Source: Mariniflexile gromovii (lineage in GTDB: Bacteria > Bacteroidota > Bacteroidia > Flavobacteriales > Flavobacteriaceae). Taken from it: a DNA stretch of 64,000 nt. This document shows positions 45,497-54,099 of the stretch, piece by piece. A model generated the notes under the pieces. It had not been told where the DNA came from. It saw nothing but the letters and a program-made list of their open reading frames with translations, and ran no database searches. The stretch's first letter is position 1, and each line of letters starts with the position of its first letter. Location of the stretch: the NCBI RefSeq assembly GCF_017814435.1, contig NZ_JAGJCB010000018.1, forward strand, positions 1-64,000, given 5' to 3'. Made by a program: the position numbers and the translations under genes.

Positions 45497-46894
45497 ATGA
45501 AGAAGATATTATCATTAGTACTGGTTTCGGCATTAGGTGGGGCTTTAACCCTTGGGGCTTACAAAGTTTTTGTAGAGCCAAAAAGTGAATTTGTTTTAAC
45601 TACACCAGCTGCGACTCCGGCATTTTTGCCAACTAGCAATGTAAATAATTTGGCTTACGAAGCTCCTGATTTTACAGTGGCCGCAGAAAATGCGGTGAAT
45701 GCTGTGGTGCACGTTAAAAACGTGTCGATTAGTTCAGGTCAAATGAGTTTGCAGGATTTGTTTTCGGGCAGAACAACACCGCGAGCACAAATGGGAACAG
45801 GTTCGGGCGTAATTATTAACTCGGATGGGTATATTATTACTAATAACCACGTTATTAATAATTCGGATGAACTGTCGGTTACTTTGAACAACAATAGAAC
45901 CTATAAAGCTGAAATTGTGGGGTCTGACCCTAAAACCGATATAGCGCTTTTAAAAATTGATGCTGATGAAGATTTGCCGTTTGTAACGTTTGCCGATTCA
46001 GACCAAGCTAAAATTGGCGAATGGGTGCTGGCCGTTGGTAATCCATTTAACTTAACATCTACCGTTACAGCGGGTATTATAAGTGCGAAAGCTAGAGATT
46101 TATCGGGTACCAGTTCACAATCGTTTATACAAACCGATGCTGCTGTAAACCCAGGTAATTCGGGTGGTGCGCTTGTAAATACCAGAGGGGAGCTTATTGG
46201 TATTAATACCGCTATATCATCGCAAACCGGGTCTTATATAGGTTATTCATTTGCTGTACCTAGCAACATTGCACGTCGCGTTATTGAAGATATTATGGAG
46301 TTTGGTAACGTACAAAATGGTATTCTTGGTATTAGCGGGGGCTCATTAAACAGTGAGTTTTCTGATAAGTTAGGCATCAACGACACGCAAGGTATTTATG
46401 TTGATAGTGTGGTTGAAGAATCGGGTGCTGAAAAAGCAGGTATAAAAAAAGGCGACATTATTAAGGAAATTGATAATGTGAAGGTTTCTAAATTTGCCGA
46501 TTTAACCGGACACATTGGAGCAAAACGCGTGGGAGATGTTGTAAATTTAAAAATATCTAGAGATGGTTCGTTAAAAACCATTAACGTAACATTAACCCGA
46601 AATGAAACTTTAACACTTCCATTAGTAGGTCGTGTAAAAAATGCGAAACACGAAGATTTAAAACGATTTAAAGCTTCTAACGGAATTAAAATTATTGAAC
46701 TGGATGAAAAATATGCCGACTATTGGAAAAAGAACGGTGTAAAAGAAGGAACCATCATCACCTCCATCAACGATACCAAAATCAACTCGGTTGATGATGC
46801 GCAGGAAGCCATTAAAAACAAATCGGCTTACGAACCGTTACGCATAGAACTTATAAATGCTAATGGCGAAAAAGAACGTTATAATTTTAGATAG
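45497..46894 (+). CDS. degQ: Periplasmic serine endoprotease, DegP/DegQ (HtrA) family
   Basis: Degrades or refolds damaged envelope proteins. The 465-residue protein has an N-terminal signal or anchor segment (about 4-24), a trypsin-like domain and two PDZ domains (about 270-365 and 375-465). The catalytic triad is His118 ('TNNHVI'), Asp148 ('KTDIALL') and Ser222 ('NPGNSGGAL'). PDZ 1 has 'GIYVDSVVEESGAEKAGIKKGDII'. Length and domain count match DegP/DegQ. It is monocistronic with a terminator at 46917-46955 and a phased CGTTAAA triplet upstream, consistent with envelope-stress control. DegP versus DegQ cannot be separated here. Confidence 0.94.
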   Translation: MKKILSLVLVSALGGALTLGAYKVFVEPKSEFVLTTPAATPAFLPTSNVNNLAYEAPDFTVAAENAVNAVVHVKNVSISSGQMSLQDLFSGRTTPRAQMGTGSGVIINSDGYIITNNHVINNSDELSVTLNNNRTYKAEIVGSDPKTDIALLKIDADEDLPFVTFADSDQAKIGEWVLAVGNPFNLTSTVTAGIISAKARDLSGTSSQSFIQTDAAVNPGNSGGALVNTRGELIGINTAISSQTGSYIGYSFAVPSNIARRVIEDIMEFGNVQNGILGISGGSLNSEFSDKLGINDTQGIYVDSVVEESGAEKAGIKKGDIIKEIDNVKVSKFADLTGHIGAKRVGDVVNLKISRDGSLKTINVTLTRNETLTLPLVGRVKNAKHEDLKRFKASNGIKIIELDEKYADYWKKNGVKEGTIITSINDTKINSVDDAQEAIKNKSAYEPLRIELINANGEKERYNFR

Positions 46895-46916
46895 TACTTA
46901 AATATTTATAAACTTT

Positions 46917-46955
46917 AAAAACCGCTTGAAATTAAATTTTTAAGTGGTTTTTTTT
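46917..46955 (+). terminator. Rho-independent terminator after degQ
   Basis: AAAACCGCTT (46917-46926) pairs with AAGTGGTTTT (46942-46951, one G-T pair), with extra AAATT/AATTT pairing inside the loop and a T run to 46955. It lies 22 bases past the degQ stop. Confidence 0.85.
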
Positions 46956-46989
46956 ATTAAAATAATTCACGAAAACGTTTGAGTTGTAG

Positions 46990-46997
46990 TATTTTTG
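46990..46997 (+). promoter_or_regulatory. -7 element for the GAPDH gene
   Basis: TATTTTTG followed by C is an exact TAnnTTTG match 31 bases before the ATG at 47029. No clear TTTG lies 18-20 bases upstream, so the -33 box is weak. Confidence 0.5.
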
Positions 46998-47028
46998 CTA
47001 AAGAATAAACAACCTAAACTATTTAAGA

Positions 47029-48477
47029 ATGCCTTTGAATAAAAATTATGAAAAGGAATTAGCCTTTCAAGCAGATCGTAGAAAAGCCACTGTAGAATTT
47101 ATAAAAATTGTGAGCGATTTATGGTACGACAAGTCTATTGAGCTGGTAATTTTTAGAAACCAGTTAATTGACAGAAACGTAAGCCAAATTTTAAGCTTGC
47201 ATGAATATGCTGGCAAATTTGTGCAAAAACCTATTTCTATTTTCGATTCTGTTGAAATTGCCCAAGCTATTAAAGCTATGGAAATTCCACCTGCAAAGTT
47301 AGATATTGGTAAACTAACCTATGAATTCCATTCTGAAGAAAACAATTTTGAAAATGCCAGAAGCTTTATTACAGAAAAATTAAAAGGTGCAAAAAAAGCG
47401 GAAGATTTTCAACCAAAAAATGTTGTTCTCTACGGTTTTGGTAGAATTGGCAGATTGGTTGCCCGCGAACTCATGGCACGGACTGGAAAAGGAAGTCAGT
47501 TACGTTTAAGGGCCATTGTTACACGAGGAACAATTGATGCCCAAATACTTGAAAAAAGAGCCGCATTGTTGCGTAATGATTCGGTTCATGGTGTTTTTTC
47601 AGGTTCTGTTTCTGTTGATGTAAAAAATAATGCCTTAATAATAAATGGCACTACGGTAAATATCATTTCAGCAAATGCTCCAGAAGAAATTGATTATACA
47701 GCCTATGGTATAGATAATGCTTTAGTTATTGACAATACAGGTGCCTATAGAGATAAAACGGCTTTAAGTAGACATTTAAAATCTAAAGGCGTTGATAAAG
47801 TATTGTTAACAGCACCAGGAAAAGAGGTTCCAAATATTGTTTACGGGGTTAACCATTTAGAAAACAATCCTGATAAATTGGATATATTTTCAGCCGCATC
47901 ATGTACCACAAATGCTATTACCCCTATTTTAAAAGTTGTTGAAGATTCTTTTGGAATAAAAAGCGGCCATATAGAAACCATTCACGCCTATACTAACGAC
48001 CAGAATTTAGTTGATAATTTGCACAGCAAGTACCGTCGTGGTCGTGCAGCAGCATTAAACATGGTAATTACCGAAACCGGTGCTGGTAGCGCAGTAGCTA
48101 AAGCACTGCCTAGTTTAGCTGGTAAATTAACTTCAAACGCCATACGTGTTCCAGTACCCAACGGATCGTTAGCTATTTTAAATTTAGAATTGAAAAACAA
48201 AACTTCGGTGGATGGCATCAATACCATTTTAAAAAAATATGCTTTAGAAGGCGATTTGGTTGAACAAATAAAATATGAGTTAAGCGACGAGTTAGTATCC
48301 ACCGATATTGTTGGCTGTTCTGCGCCCGCTATTTACGATAGCAAGGCAACGATAGTGCGTTCTGATGGAAAAAATGCAGTGCTCTATATCTGGTACGATA
48401 ACGAGTATGGTTATAGCCATCAAGTAATTAGGCTCTCAAAATACATTGCGAAAGTGAGACGTTTTACATACTATTAA
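47029..48477 (+). CDS. Glyceraldehyde-3-phosphate dehydrogenase, long form
   Basis: A 482-residue GAPDH with an N-terminal extension of about 130 residues. The canonical enzyme begins at 'VVLYGFGRIGRLVARE' (Rossmann GFGRIG at 136-141) and has the catalytic Cys292 in 'SAASCTTNAITP' and the usual 'ETIHAYTNDQNLVDNLH' and 'WYDNEYGYSHQVI' motifs. The extension ('NKNYEKELAFQADRRKATVEFIKIVSDLWYDKS') is helical. I recall the same long form in Bacteroidota and Gammaproteobacteria, where it is thought to serve gluconeogenesis or a distinct cofactor preference. No other glycolytic gene is adjacent. Confidence 0.92.
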   Translation: MPLNKNYEKELAFQADRRKATVEFIKIVSDLWYDKSIELVIFRNQLIDRNVSQILSLHEYAGKFVQKPISIFDSVEIAQAIKAMEIPPAKLDIGKLTYEFHSEENNFENARSFITEKLKGAKKAEDFQPKNVVLYGFGRIGRLVARELMARTGKGSQLRLRAIVTRGTIDAQILEKRAALLRNDSVHGVFSGSVSVDVKNNALIINGTTVNIISANAPEEIDYTAYGIDNALVIDNTGAYRDKTALSRHLKSKGVDKVLLTAPGKEVPNIVYGVNHLENNPDKLDIFSAASCTTNAITPILKVVEDSFGIKSGHIETIHAYTNDQNLVDNLHSKYRRGRAAALNMVITETGAGSAVAKALPSLAGKLTSNAIRVPVPNGSLAILNLELKNKTSVDGINTILKKYALEGDLVEQIKYELSDELVSTDIVGCSAPAIYDSKATIVRSDGKNAVLYIWYDNEYGYSHQVIRLSKYIAKVRRFTYY

Positions 48478-48519
48478 ATTATAAAAAATCTAATTTACGT
48501 TTTTACCCGTATATAATTT

Positions 48520-48544
48520 AGCCTCACTTTCGTGAGGCTTTTTG
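48520..48544 (+). terminator. Rho-independent terminator after the GAPDH gene
   Basis: AGCCTCAC (48520-48527) and GTGAGGCT (48532-48539) form a perfect 8-bp stem around TTTC, followed by TTTTTG. It lies 42 bases past the stop. Confidence 0.92.
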
Positions 48545-48606
48545 TTAAATTTTAACTGTTTATCGACAATATTTTTTAAATTAGTAAATTGAAAACCAAA
48601 CTTAAA

Positions 48607-49239
48607 ATGAATTTTACCAAAGCTTTAACCCTACTAACACTTTTATTCTCTTTAGCCGCAATTTCTCAAACAACTGATAATGATGATGATAAACTATCAT
48701 TAAACAGTGGAACTCTTGATAATCAATTTGATTATGTTATAAAAAAATCGAATGGTTGGAATGATGAACGAGGACAATCATATAGAGTTATAAAAACCTA
48801 TTGGCTAACCGAGCTAAAGGAGCATGTACTAGATTCATTGGCAACTATTAAGAAAGATATCATAGCTACCGAAATAACCGTAAAAGCACAAACGCAAGAA
48901 ATTGCAGATTTAAAAACCAGTCTTGCTAACACCCAAAACACTTTAGACAAAACCAAGAGCGAGAAAAACAATATGTCGTTGCTTGGAATACAAATGAGCA
49001 AAAGCAGCTATAGCGGAATTATGTGGTCTATAATAGGCGTACTATTAGCTTTGCTTATTTTCTTTATTTATCAATTTAAAAACAGTAACGCTGTTACCAA
49101 AGAGGCCAAACGTACACTTGCAGATGTAGAAGATGAATTTGAAGAACACCGCAAAACAGCTGTAGAGCGCGAACAAAAAGTACGCCGCCAATTACAAGAC
49201 GAAATAAACAAACAAAAGGTGATTAAGGCTAAAAAATAG
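48607..49239 (+). CDS. Exported coiled-coil membrane protein of unknown function
   Basis: A 210-residue protein. ATG 48607 is preferred to a TTG six codons upstream, because the signal peptide (about 1-20, ending AAISQ) begins there. After an acidic linker and a 'GQSYRVIKTYWLTELKEHVLDSL' helix comes a coiled coil (about 80-125, 'AQTQEIADLKTSLANTQNTLDKTKSEKNN'). A single membrane span follows (about 140-160, 'IMWSIIGVLLALLIFFIYQF') and a charged C-terminal helix. I recall homologues carrying the name tRNA (guanine-N1)-methyltransferase in databases, which is not supported by anything in this sequence; the true TrmD is at 55618. Confidence 0.75.
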   Translation: MNFTKALTLLTLLFSLAAISQTTDNDDDKLSLNSGTLDNQFDYVIKKSNGWNDERGQSYRVIKTYWLTELKEHVLDSLATIKKDIIATEITVKAQTQEIADLKTSLANTQNTLDKTKSEKNNMSLLGIQMSKSSYSGIMWSIIGVLLALLIFFIYQFKNSNAVTKEAKRTLADVEDEFEEHRKTAVEREQKVRRQLQDEINKQKVIKAKK

Positions 49240-49264
49240 GCTTTTAACAACTGAATAATACCTT

Positions 49265-49298
49265 AAAAAAATCTGTAATTTATGTTACGGATTTTTTT
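49265..49298 (+). terminator. Rho-independent terminator after the coiled-coil gene
   Basis: AAAAAATCTGTAA pairs with TTACGGATTTTTTT (one T-G wobble) around a short loop, ending in a T run. It lies 26 bases past the stop at 49239. Confidence 0.87.
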
Positions 49299-49345
49299 AT
49301 GTGTTGTTTTGTTTGATCGTAATAAAATCAACTAATTTCATAAAC

Positions 49346-50074
49346 CTAAACTCCAAAACGTTTTACAACATCATCTTTATAAGTATCTCCAATGGGTATT
49401 TGAATACCATCAACAATAACCTTTGTTTTTTGCAGGGCTTTTATAAAATCGATATTCACTACGTACGATCTATGAACTCTTATAAAACGTGCTGCTGGCA
49501 ACTTATCTAAAATATCCTTAAAACTAGAAAGGGTTAAAATGGCTTTATCAGATTCTGAAGTGTAGATTTTTATATAATCTTTCAAACCCTGAATGTACTT
49601 TATGGTATCGATGTTTATTTTAATGTTTTCGTATTCCGATTTCACAAAAATAAAATTGTCCTGTGTATTGGCTTGAGGAACTTCTATAATAGTATCAGTT
49701 TTTGAAACGCTTTTATTTTCCAACTCATACTTTTCTTTGGCGCGGGTTACCGCTTTTAAAAACCTATGAAATGGTATGGGTTTTACCAAATAATCGGTGG
49801 CATTAAGGTTAAAACCATCTAAAGCATATTGCGGATACGCTGTTGTAAAAATAAATTGAGGCATATTGTCCAATGCTTTTACCAAATCGATACCCGTTAG
49901 GTTTGGCATTTCAATATCTAAAAAAATAAGATCTACCTTGTTCTTATTCAATAGCGTTATGGCTTCCAACGGATTGGTGCACTTAACAACAATTTCCAGT
50001 CCTCCTATTTGTTTTATATAAGATTCAATAATGTCGATTGCTAAAGGCTCATCGTCTATAATTACACACTTCAT
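49346..50074 (-). CDS. LytTR-family response regulator
   Basis: A 242-residue regulator with a receiver domain (phospho-acceptor Asp53 in 'DLIFLDIEMPNLTG') and a C-terminal LytTR DNA-binding domain (about 140-240, 'FIFVKSEYENIKINIDTIKYIQGLKDYIKIYT', 'RFIRVHRSYVVNIDFI'). It pairs with the LytS-type kinase upstream, which it overlaps by four bases. LytTR regulators bind direct repeats and in Bacteroidota commonly control envelope, gliding or polysaccharide genes, but the target set here is unknown. Confidence 0.93.
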   Translation of the reverse strand: MKCVIIDDEPLAIDIIESYIKQIGGLEIVVKCTNPLEAITLLNKNKVDLIFLDIEMPNLTGIDLVKALDNMPQFIFTTAYPQYALDGFNLNATDYLVKPIPFHRFLKAVTRAKEKYELENKSVSKTDTIIEVPQANTQDNFIFVKSEYENIKINIDTIKYIQGLKDYIKIYTSESDKAILTLSSFKDILDKLPAARFIRVHRSYVVNIDFIKALQKTKVIVDGIQIPIGDTYKDDVVKRFGV

Positions 50075-51117
50075 AAGCTTAAATTAATTTTTAAACTTAC
50101 AATAAATCTGTTATCTTTTTCTTCAACATGTAGTAAATGTTTCTTTGGGTACAAAAGTTCCAAACGTTCTTTGGTGTTTTGTAGGCCAATGCCCGAACTG
50201 TCTTTATCGGTTTTTCTAATCCCTATTACGTTGATGCATTTAAACTGTAAGTCATCACCATTAATCTTAATTTCAATTTTAACCTCTGTATGTCCTTTAA
50301 AATCAGTACCATACTTAAAGGCATTTTCAATAAACGAAATAAAAAGTAGCGGTCTAATTTTTTGATTTGTAACAGCACCGTGTATATTTAACGTGACATC
50401 TTTATTATTTGCTATGCGCAAGCGTTGTAACTTTAAATAATTTTGAATGTACTCCAAATCTTTTACTAACGGCACAAATTCGCTATTGGTTTCGTATAGC
50501 ATATACCGCATTAACTCTGAAAGTGTTATGATGGCTTCAGGAGCATCATTTGATTTTTTTGTTGTAAGCGAATAAATGCTGTTTAATGAATTAAACAAAA
50601 AATGCGGATTTATTTGATGCTTTAAAGCATGCAATTCGGTTGATGTTTTTTGTACCTCAATTTCTTTTTTCTTTCTTTCATTCCTATTCCATTCTGCATA
50701 AACCCTTAAAGCGGTTCCTGTAACCACTAACAAAACATTAAAAATAATAGGCCCAATGAGTTTTATACGAAAAAAAGAATCTGGTTTGTTTTTTGGAAAA
50801 GGTGGGTTAAAATCTGGATTATGTCTAACTTCTGGCATCAGCCCATTAGTTATAACTGCGGATAATATGATTAACGCCAACACCAATACCACATATAAAA
50901 GTGTCTTTTTTTTAAGAAGAAATTTAGTTACTAAATAGGAGTAGTTAATATAAAAAAGAAACATGTTGCCCATTAAAGCAAAAAAAATGCGTTTTGCTAC
51001 CACATCAGATTCTGCTCTGGGTTGCATTAAATTAAAACATATAAAAACCGCCCAAATAGAACCGTGCAATAAAATTTGGTTACGCTTTCTGGCGTTTGTT
51101 AAGTCTATGTGTTCCAT
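50071..51117 (-). CDS. LytS-type sensor histidine kinase (His_kinase family)
   Basis: A 348-residue kinase with four hydrophobic segments in the first 140 residues ('LLHGSIWAVFICFNL', 'IFFALMGNMFLFYINYSYL', 'LLYVVLVLALIILSAVI', 'LIGPIIFNVLLVVTGTAL'), followed by the LytS/YehU-type phospho-acceptor block 'LKHQINPHFLFNSLNSIYSL' (His172 in PHFLFN). The ATPase part is 'PLLFISFIENAFKYG' and 'SSGIGLQNTKERLELLYP'. It is the sensor for the overlapping LytTR regulator. The DUF4907 protein encoded four bases upstream may be a periplasmic accessory. Confidence 0.92.
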   Translation of the reverse strand: MEHIDLTNARKRNQILLHGSIWAVFICFNLMQPRAESDVVAKRIFFALMGNMFLFYINYSYLVTKFLLKKKTLLYVVLVLALIILSAVITNGLMPEVRHNPDFNPPFPKNKPDSFFRIKLIGPIIFNVLLVVTGTALRVYAEWNRNERKKKEIEVQKTSTELHALKHQINPHFLFNSLNSIYSLTTKKSNDAPEAIITLSELMRYMLYETNSEFVPLVKDLEYIQNYLKLQRLRIANNKDVTLNIHGAVTNQKIRPLLFISFIENAFKYGTDFKGHTEVKIEIKINGDDLQFKCINVIGIRKTDKDSSGIGLQNTKERLELLYPKKHLLHVEEKDNRFIVSLKINLSL

Positions 51118-51121
51118 AGCA

Positions 51122-51457
51122 CTAATTTATACAGTTTAATTTAATACCAAGCTGTTTTAACTCTGAAAGTGTAATTTTCGGGTTTTCTTTATGGTTCAAT
51201 TTCTTCTTAACTAAATCGGCAACTTTTTGGGCATCTTGGGGCGTGCAAAAAGACACATTATTTTGTATGGTTGGTATATAGTCTTGTTTTATTAACAGGG
51301 TATTTCTAAAACTTATGCTATAACCGTATCCGGAATCTGTTTTAAAAACCTTGGTGTTAAAAGGTTCTTCCACATTGGTTTTGGAAATAATTACACCTAT
51401 TAAAATAACGCTTAAAATTAGTAATAGCGCTATCACATATTTTGATTTTTTATTCAT
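51122..51457 (-). CDS. DUF4907 family small membrane-anchored protein
   Basis: A 111-residue protein with one N-terminal membrane segment (about 7-26) and an exported domain: 'GYGYSISFRNTLLIKQDYIPTIQNNVSFCTPQDAQKVADLVKKKLNHKENPKITLSELKQLGI'. This layout (Gly-Tyr-Gly-Tyr, IPT-x-Q, then an alternating helix with Val-Lys-Lys) matches the DUF4907 family. Function unknown. It ends four bases before the LytS-type kinase and is probably co-transcribed with it. I recall DUF4907 genes next to Kelch-repeat genes elsewhere, as here. Confidence 0.78.
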   Translation of the reverse strand: MNKKSKYVIALLLILSVILIGVIISKTNVEEPFNTKVFKTDSGYGYSISFRNTLLIKQDYIPTIQNNVSFCTPQDAQKVADLVKKKLNHKENPKITLSELKQLGIKLNCIN

Positions 51458-51473
51458 AACTTAAAAATAAAAA

Positions 51474-51523
51474 AAATCCAAAGCACTCAATTTTAACTAC
51501 CTAAGAGCTTGTGCTTTGGATTT
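51474..51523 (-). terminator. Strong terminator between the Kelch gene and the DUF4907 gene
   Basis: AAATCCAAAGCAC (51474-51486) and its exact inverse copy (51511-51523) form a 13-bp stem with a 24-base loop. On the reverse strand it is followed by TTTTTTTATTTTT. It ends the leftward Kelch transcript 26 bases past its stop and separates it from the DUF4907-kinase operon. Confidence 0.9.
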
Positions 51524-51549
51524 AAAACAAAACTATCAATCAAACAAAT

Positions 51550-52536
51550 TTAATCTTCATCATCATAATCATCCATCGGGAACAATTCATATATATCATC
51601 TAAGTACAAACTACCTGTTCTACCCATTAATACAAAACCTCTACTTCCGTTTGAAAAAGCAACAGCATCTTGACGAACGGTTGCTTCTAAAGCAGATATT
51701 TCTTCCCAAGTATCAAAGGTTGGATCATATTCCCAAATGGTTTTTATTGCACCACCATAATACCCGGTAGCTATATAACCCAAACCACCTATATTTAGAC
51801 CCACTGCATTGGATCTGATAATGGAGTAATCATCATCTTCATCCAAATCATTTTTACGAGTCCACACTTCAGTTGTTGGATCGAATTCCCAAAAGTCAAC
51901 TTTGTACAACCCGTTGCTAACACCCGTTCCTAAATACACTTTATTGTTTATGGTAAAAGTGGTAGCATCCACTCTTTTTTCACCTCCAAAACCTACAAGC
52001 TCAGACCAAGCATCTGTTACAGGATCATATTTCCAAAAATCCTTTTTATCATTGTCGCCATCGTTACCAGTTCCAATATAACCTTTACCATTAATTCCAA
52101 ATTCCACGGCAGCACGTCTTACACCACCACCAAAATTGGCTTTTTGGGTCCATGCGTTTGTGGTTGGGTTATATTCCCAAAAATCGGCCAATTCATCGTC
52201 ACCATCATAACCAACACCAACATAGCCTTTATCATCAATAGCAAAACCAGATGCTGAACTTCTGGCAACTCCGGGAAAATCTGCTTTTTGCACCCAATAA
52301 TTACCTTCAATATTATATTGCCAAAAATCATTTAAATAATCATCGCCATCATAACCTGTTCCCATATAACCAAAATCGCCAATAGTGAAACTAACGGAAT
52401 TGCTTCTTGGAGTACCATCAAAAACCGAACGTTCTTGCCAGTTTCCTCTATCTGTATCCTCATCAGATGAACATCCAATAAAAGTGATGGATGCCATAGA
52501 AATGATTAATATTAAAAGTGTTTTATTGTTTTTCAT
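51550..52536 (-). CDS. Kelch-repeat lipoprotein
   Basis: A 328-residue lipoprotein. ATG 52536 gives a signal peptide with lipobox Cys22 (IGCSSDED); a TTG nine codons upstream was rejected. The body is five or six Kelch-type beta-propeller blades with the recurring unit 'W-x-(Q/E)K-x-x-F-x-G-x-x-R-x-x-A-x-x-F-x-I-x-x-K-G-Y-x-G-x-G-x-D', each ending in DFW-x-Y-x-P-x-T-x-x-W. It ends in an acidic tail (PMDDYDDED). The fold suggests protein or glycan binding at the cell surface. Promoter at 52577-52606 and its own terminator make it monocistronic. Confidence 0.88.
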   Translation of the reverse strand: MKNNKTLLILIISMASITFIGCSSDEDTDRGNWQERSVFDGTPRSNSVSFTIGDFGYMGTGYDGDDYLNDFWQYNIEGNYWVQKADFPGVARSSASGFAIDDKGYVGVGYDGDDELADFWEYNPTTNAWTQKANFGGGVRRAAVEFGINGKGYIGTGNDGDNDKKDFWKYDPVTDAWSELVGFGGEKRVDATTFTINNKVYLGTGVSNGLYKVDFWEFDPTTEVWTRKNDLDEDDDYSIIRSNAVGLNIGGLGYIATGYYGGAIKTIWEYDPTFDTWEEISALEATVRQDAVAFSNGSRGFVLMGRTGSLYLDDIYELFPMDDYDDED

Positions 52537-52576
52537 CTTTTGTTGTTTTGTTATATTCTTCAATTCAAATTTTTGC

Positions 52577-52606
52577 CAAAACTATTTTTTACAATCAAGA
52601 AACAAA
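52577..52606 (-). promoter_or_regulatory. Bacteroidota-type promoter for the Kelch gene
   Basis: On the reverse strand TTTG (52606-52603) and TAGTTTTG (52584-52577) are separated by 18 bases. Both match the -33/-7 consensus. The -7 element ends 40 bases before the ATG at 52536. Confidence 0.72.
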
Positions 52607-52782
52607 AAGATTATAGCTGTTCTGGCCATTAGTCTATACAAACACCGCTTTTTACAAGACCAACGCCTCCAATCAAATTTGGTAGAAACTATTAGCCTAT
52701 TTGCATATTAAAACCCTGTATTTGTATAACTAATTTTAATTGAAAAGGCTGTTTAATTAAGTTCGCCGAAATTATTTTTTTT

Positions 52783-54099
52783 ATGACCCTGAAGCAAGCC
52801 CTTGCGGTTCCCTTATGTACATTCATAGTAATATGTACACTAATAACATCATGCACCAAAGACGACGAAAATTACCCGGTGGGAGAAGATTGGATAAACC
52901 TAGATACGCAGGTTTTCTATATTGATACCTTAACCGTTAAAACAAGCACTTTTAAACTTGATTCTATTGCTATTTCCTCTACTGCTAGGTTATTAATTGG
53001 TGCTTACACCGATCCTGTTTTTGGAAAAACCACAAGCAAAGCATATTCCCAAATAACAAACGCTACTTACACATTAAGTAGCAATGCTGTTTTTGATTCG
53101 GTTGCTTTAATTTTAAATTACGACTCCTATTTTTATAATGATACCATCCCCGTTCAAAAAATAAATGTTTATGAATTACTAAAGGATTTGGAACCCGATG
53201 AAGATGCAGATAGCTATTATAATACAACAAAAATTTCAGCAAGCAGTTCTCCTATAGGCACAAAAAGTTTTTATGCTAAACCCAAAAAAGACGATTCATT
53301 ACATGTTACTTTGAATAACGCCTACGGAAAAACCCTTTTTGAAAATTTAAGAGACAATAAAATAAATAATACAGACGAATTTTTAAAAGTCTACAAAGGG
53401 TTACTTATTGAACCAGACGCAAATAACACCGCCATTTTAGGTTTTTTAGAAAGCAGTTTTGTTAGAGTTTATTACACCGTTAAAGGAGAACTCTCCACCG
53501 ATACAGAACTCACTTTGGACATGCCTTTTGATGCAACAAACAGTTTTCATAACATTTCAAGTGACAAAGTGGGCACTAATTTTGAAACATTAACCGATCA
53601 AGAAACCTACTTATCAAGTACCGCCACCAGCAACAACAGTTATATGCAAGCAGGAACGGGTATTGCTACAAGAATTGACATTCCCAATTTAGAATCGTTA
53701 TATGACATACCAGGTACGGGAATTATTATTGATGCTAGCCTATCCATATCGTTAAAGCAAAACTCTAGCACTAATAACCTGCATACAAACGACTCTCTAA
53801 ACGTCTATATCATAGATAAAAAAGCAAATATTATAAGTGCATTGGTAGATACACAAGGCAATACCGTATTAGCTACCATTACAAATGAAGACACGGAATT
53901 TAATGTAACCACCTACTCCATGCCCCTTAAATATTTTCTAAACTTCAAACTAAACGATGCTAATGGCGATGATTATTATTTAGCCTTGTATCCAAAAGAT
54001 TTTGATCAATCTGTAAACCGGTATATTTTAAATGGCGAAGCCGCTTCAAACAATTTAAAAACCAAAATCGAATTAATTTACGCTATTTATGATAAATAA
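52783..54099 (+). CDS. DUF4270 family lipoprotein
   Basis: A 438-residue lipoprotein with signal peptide and lipobox Cys24 (LITSC). The DUF4270 block follows at once: 'LDTQVFYIDTLTVKTSTFKLDSIAISSTARLLIGAYTDPVFGKTTSKAYSQI'. The remainder is beta-rich with the family end 'DANGDDYYLALYPKDF' and 'RYILNGEAASNNLKTKIELIYA'. Such proteins occur only in Bacteroidota and have no known activity; they are likely outer-membrane lipoproteins. Its last codons overlap the start of the next gene by 11 bases, so the two are coupled. Confidence 0.88.
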   Translation: MTLKQALAVPLCTFIVICTLITSCTKDDENYPVGEDWINLDTQVFYIDTLTVKTSTFKLDSIAISSTARLLIGAYTDPVFGKTTSKAYSQITNATYTLSSNAVFDSVALILNYDSYFYNDTIPVQKINVYELLKDLEPDEDADSYYNTTKISASSSPIGTKSFYAKPKKDDSLHVTLNNAYGKTLFENLRDNKINNTDEFLKVYKGLLIEPDANNTAILGFLESSFVRVYYTVKGELSTDTELTLDMPFDATNSFHNISSDKVGTNFETLTDQETYLSSTATSNNSYMQAGTGIATRIDIPNLESLYDIPGTGIIIDASLSISLKQNSSTNNLHTNDSLNVYIIDKKANIISALVDTQGNTVLATITNEDTEFNVTTYSMPLKYFLNFKLNDANGDDYYLALYPKDFDQSVNRYILNGEAASNNLKTKIELIYAIYDK

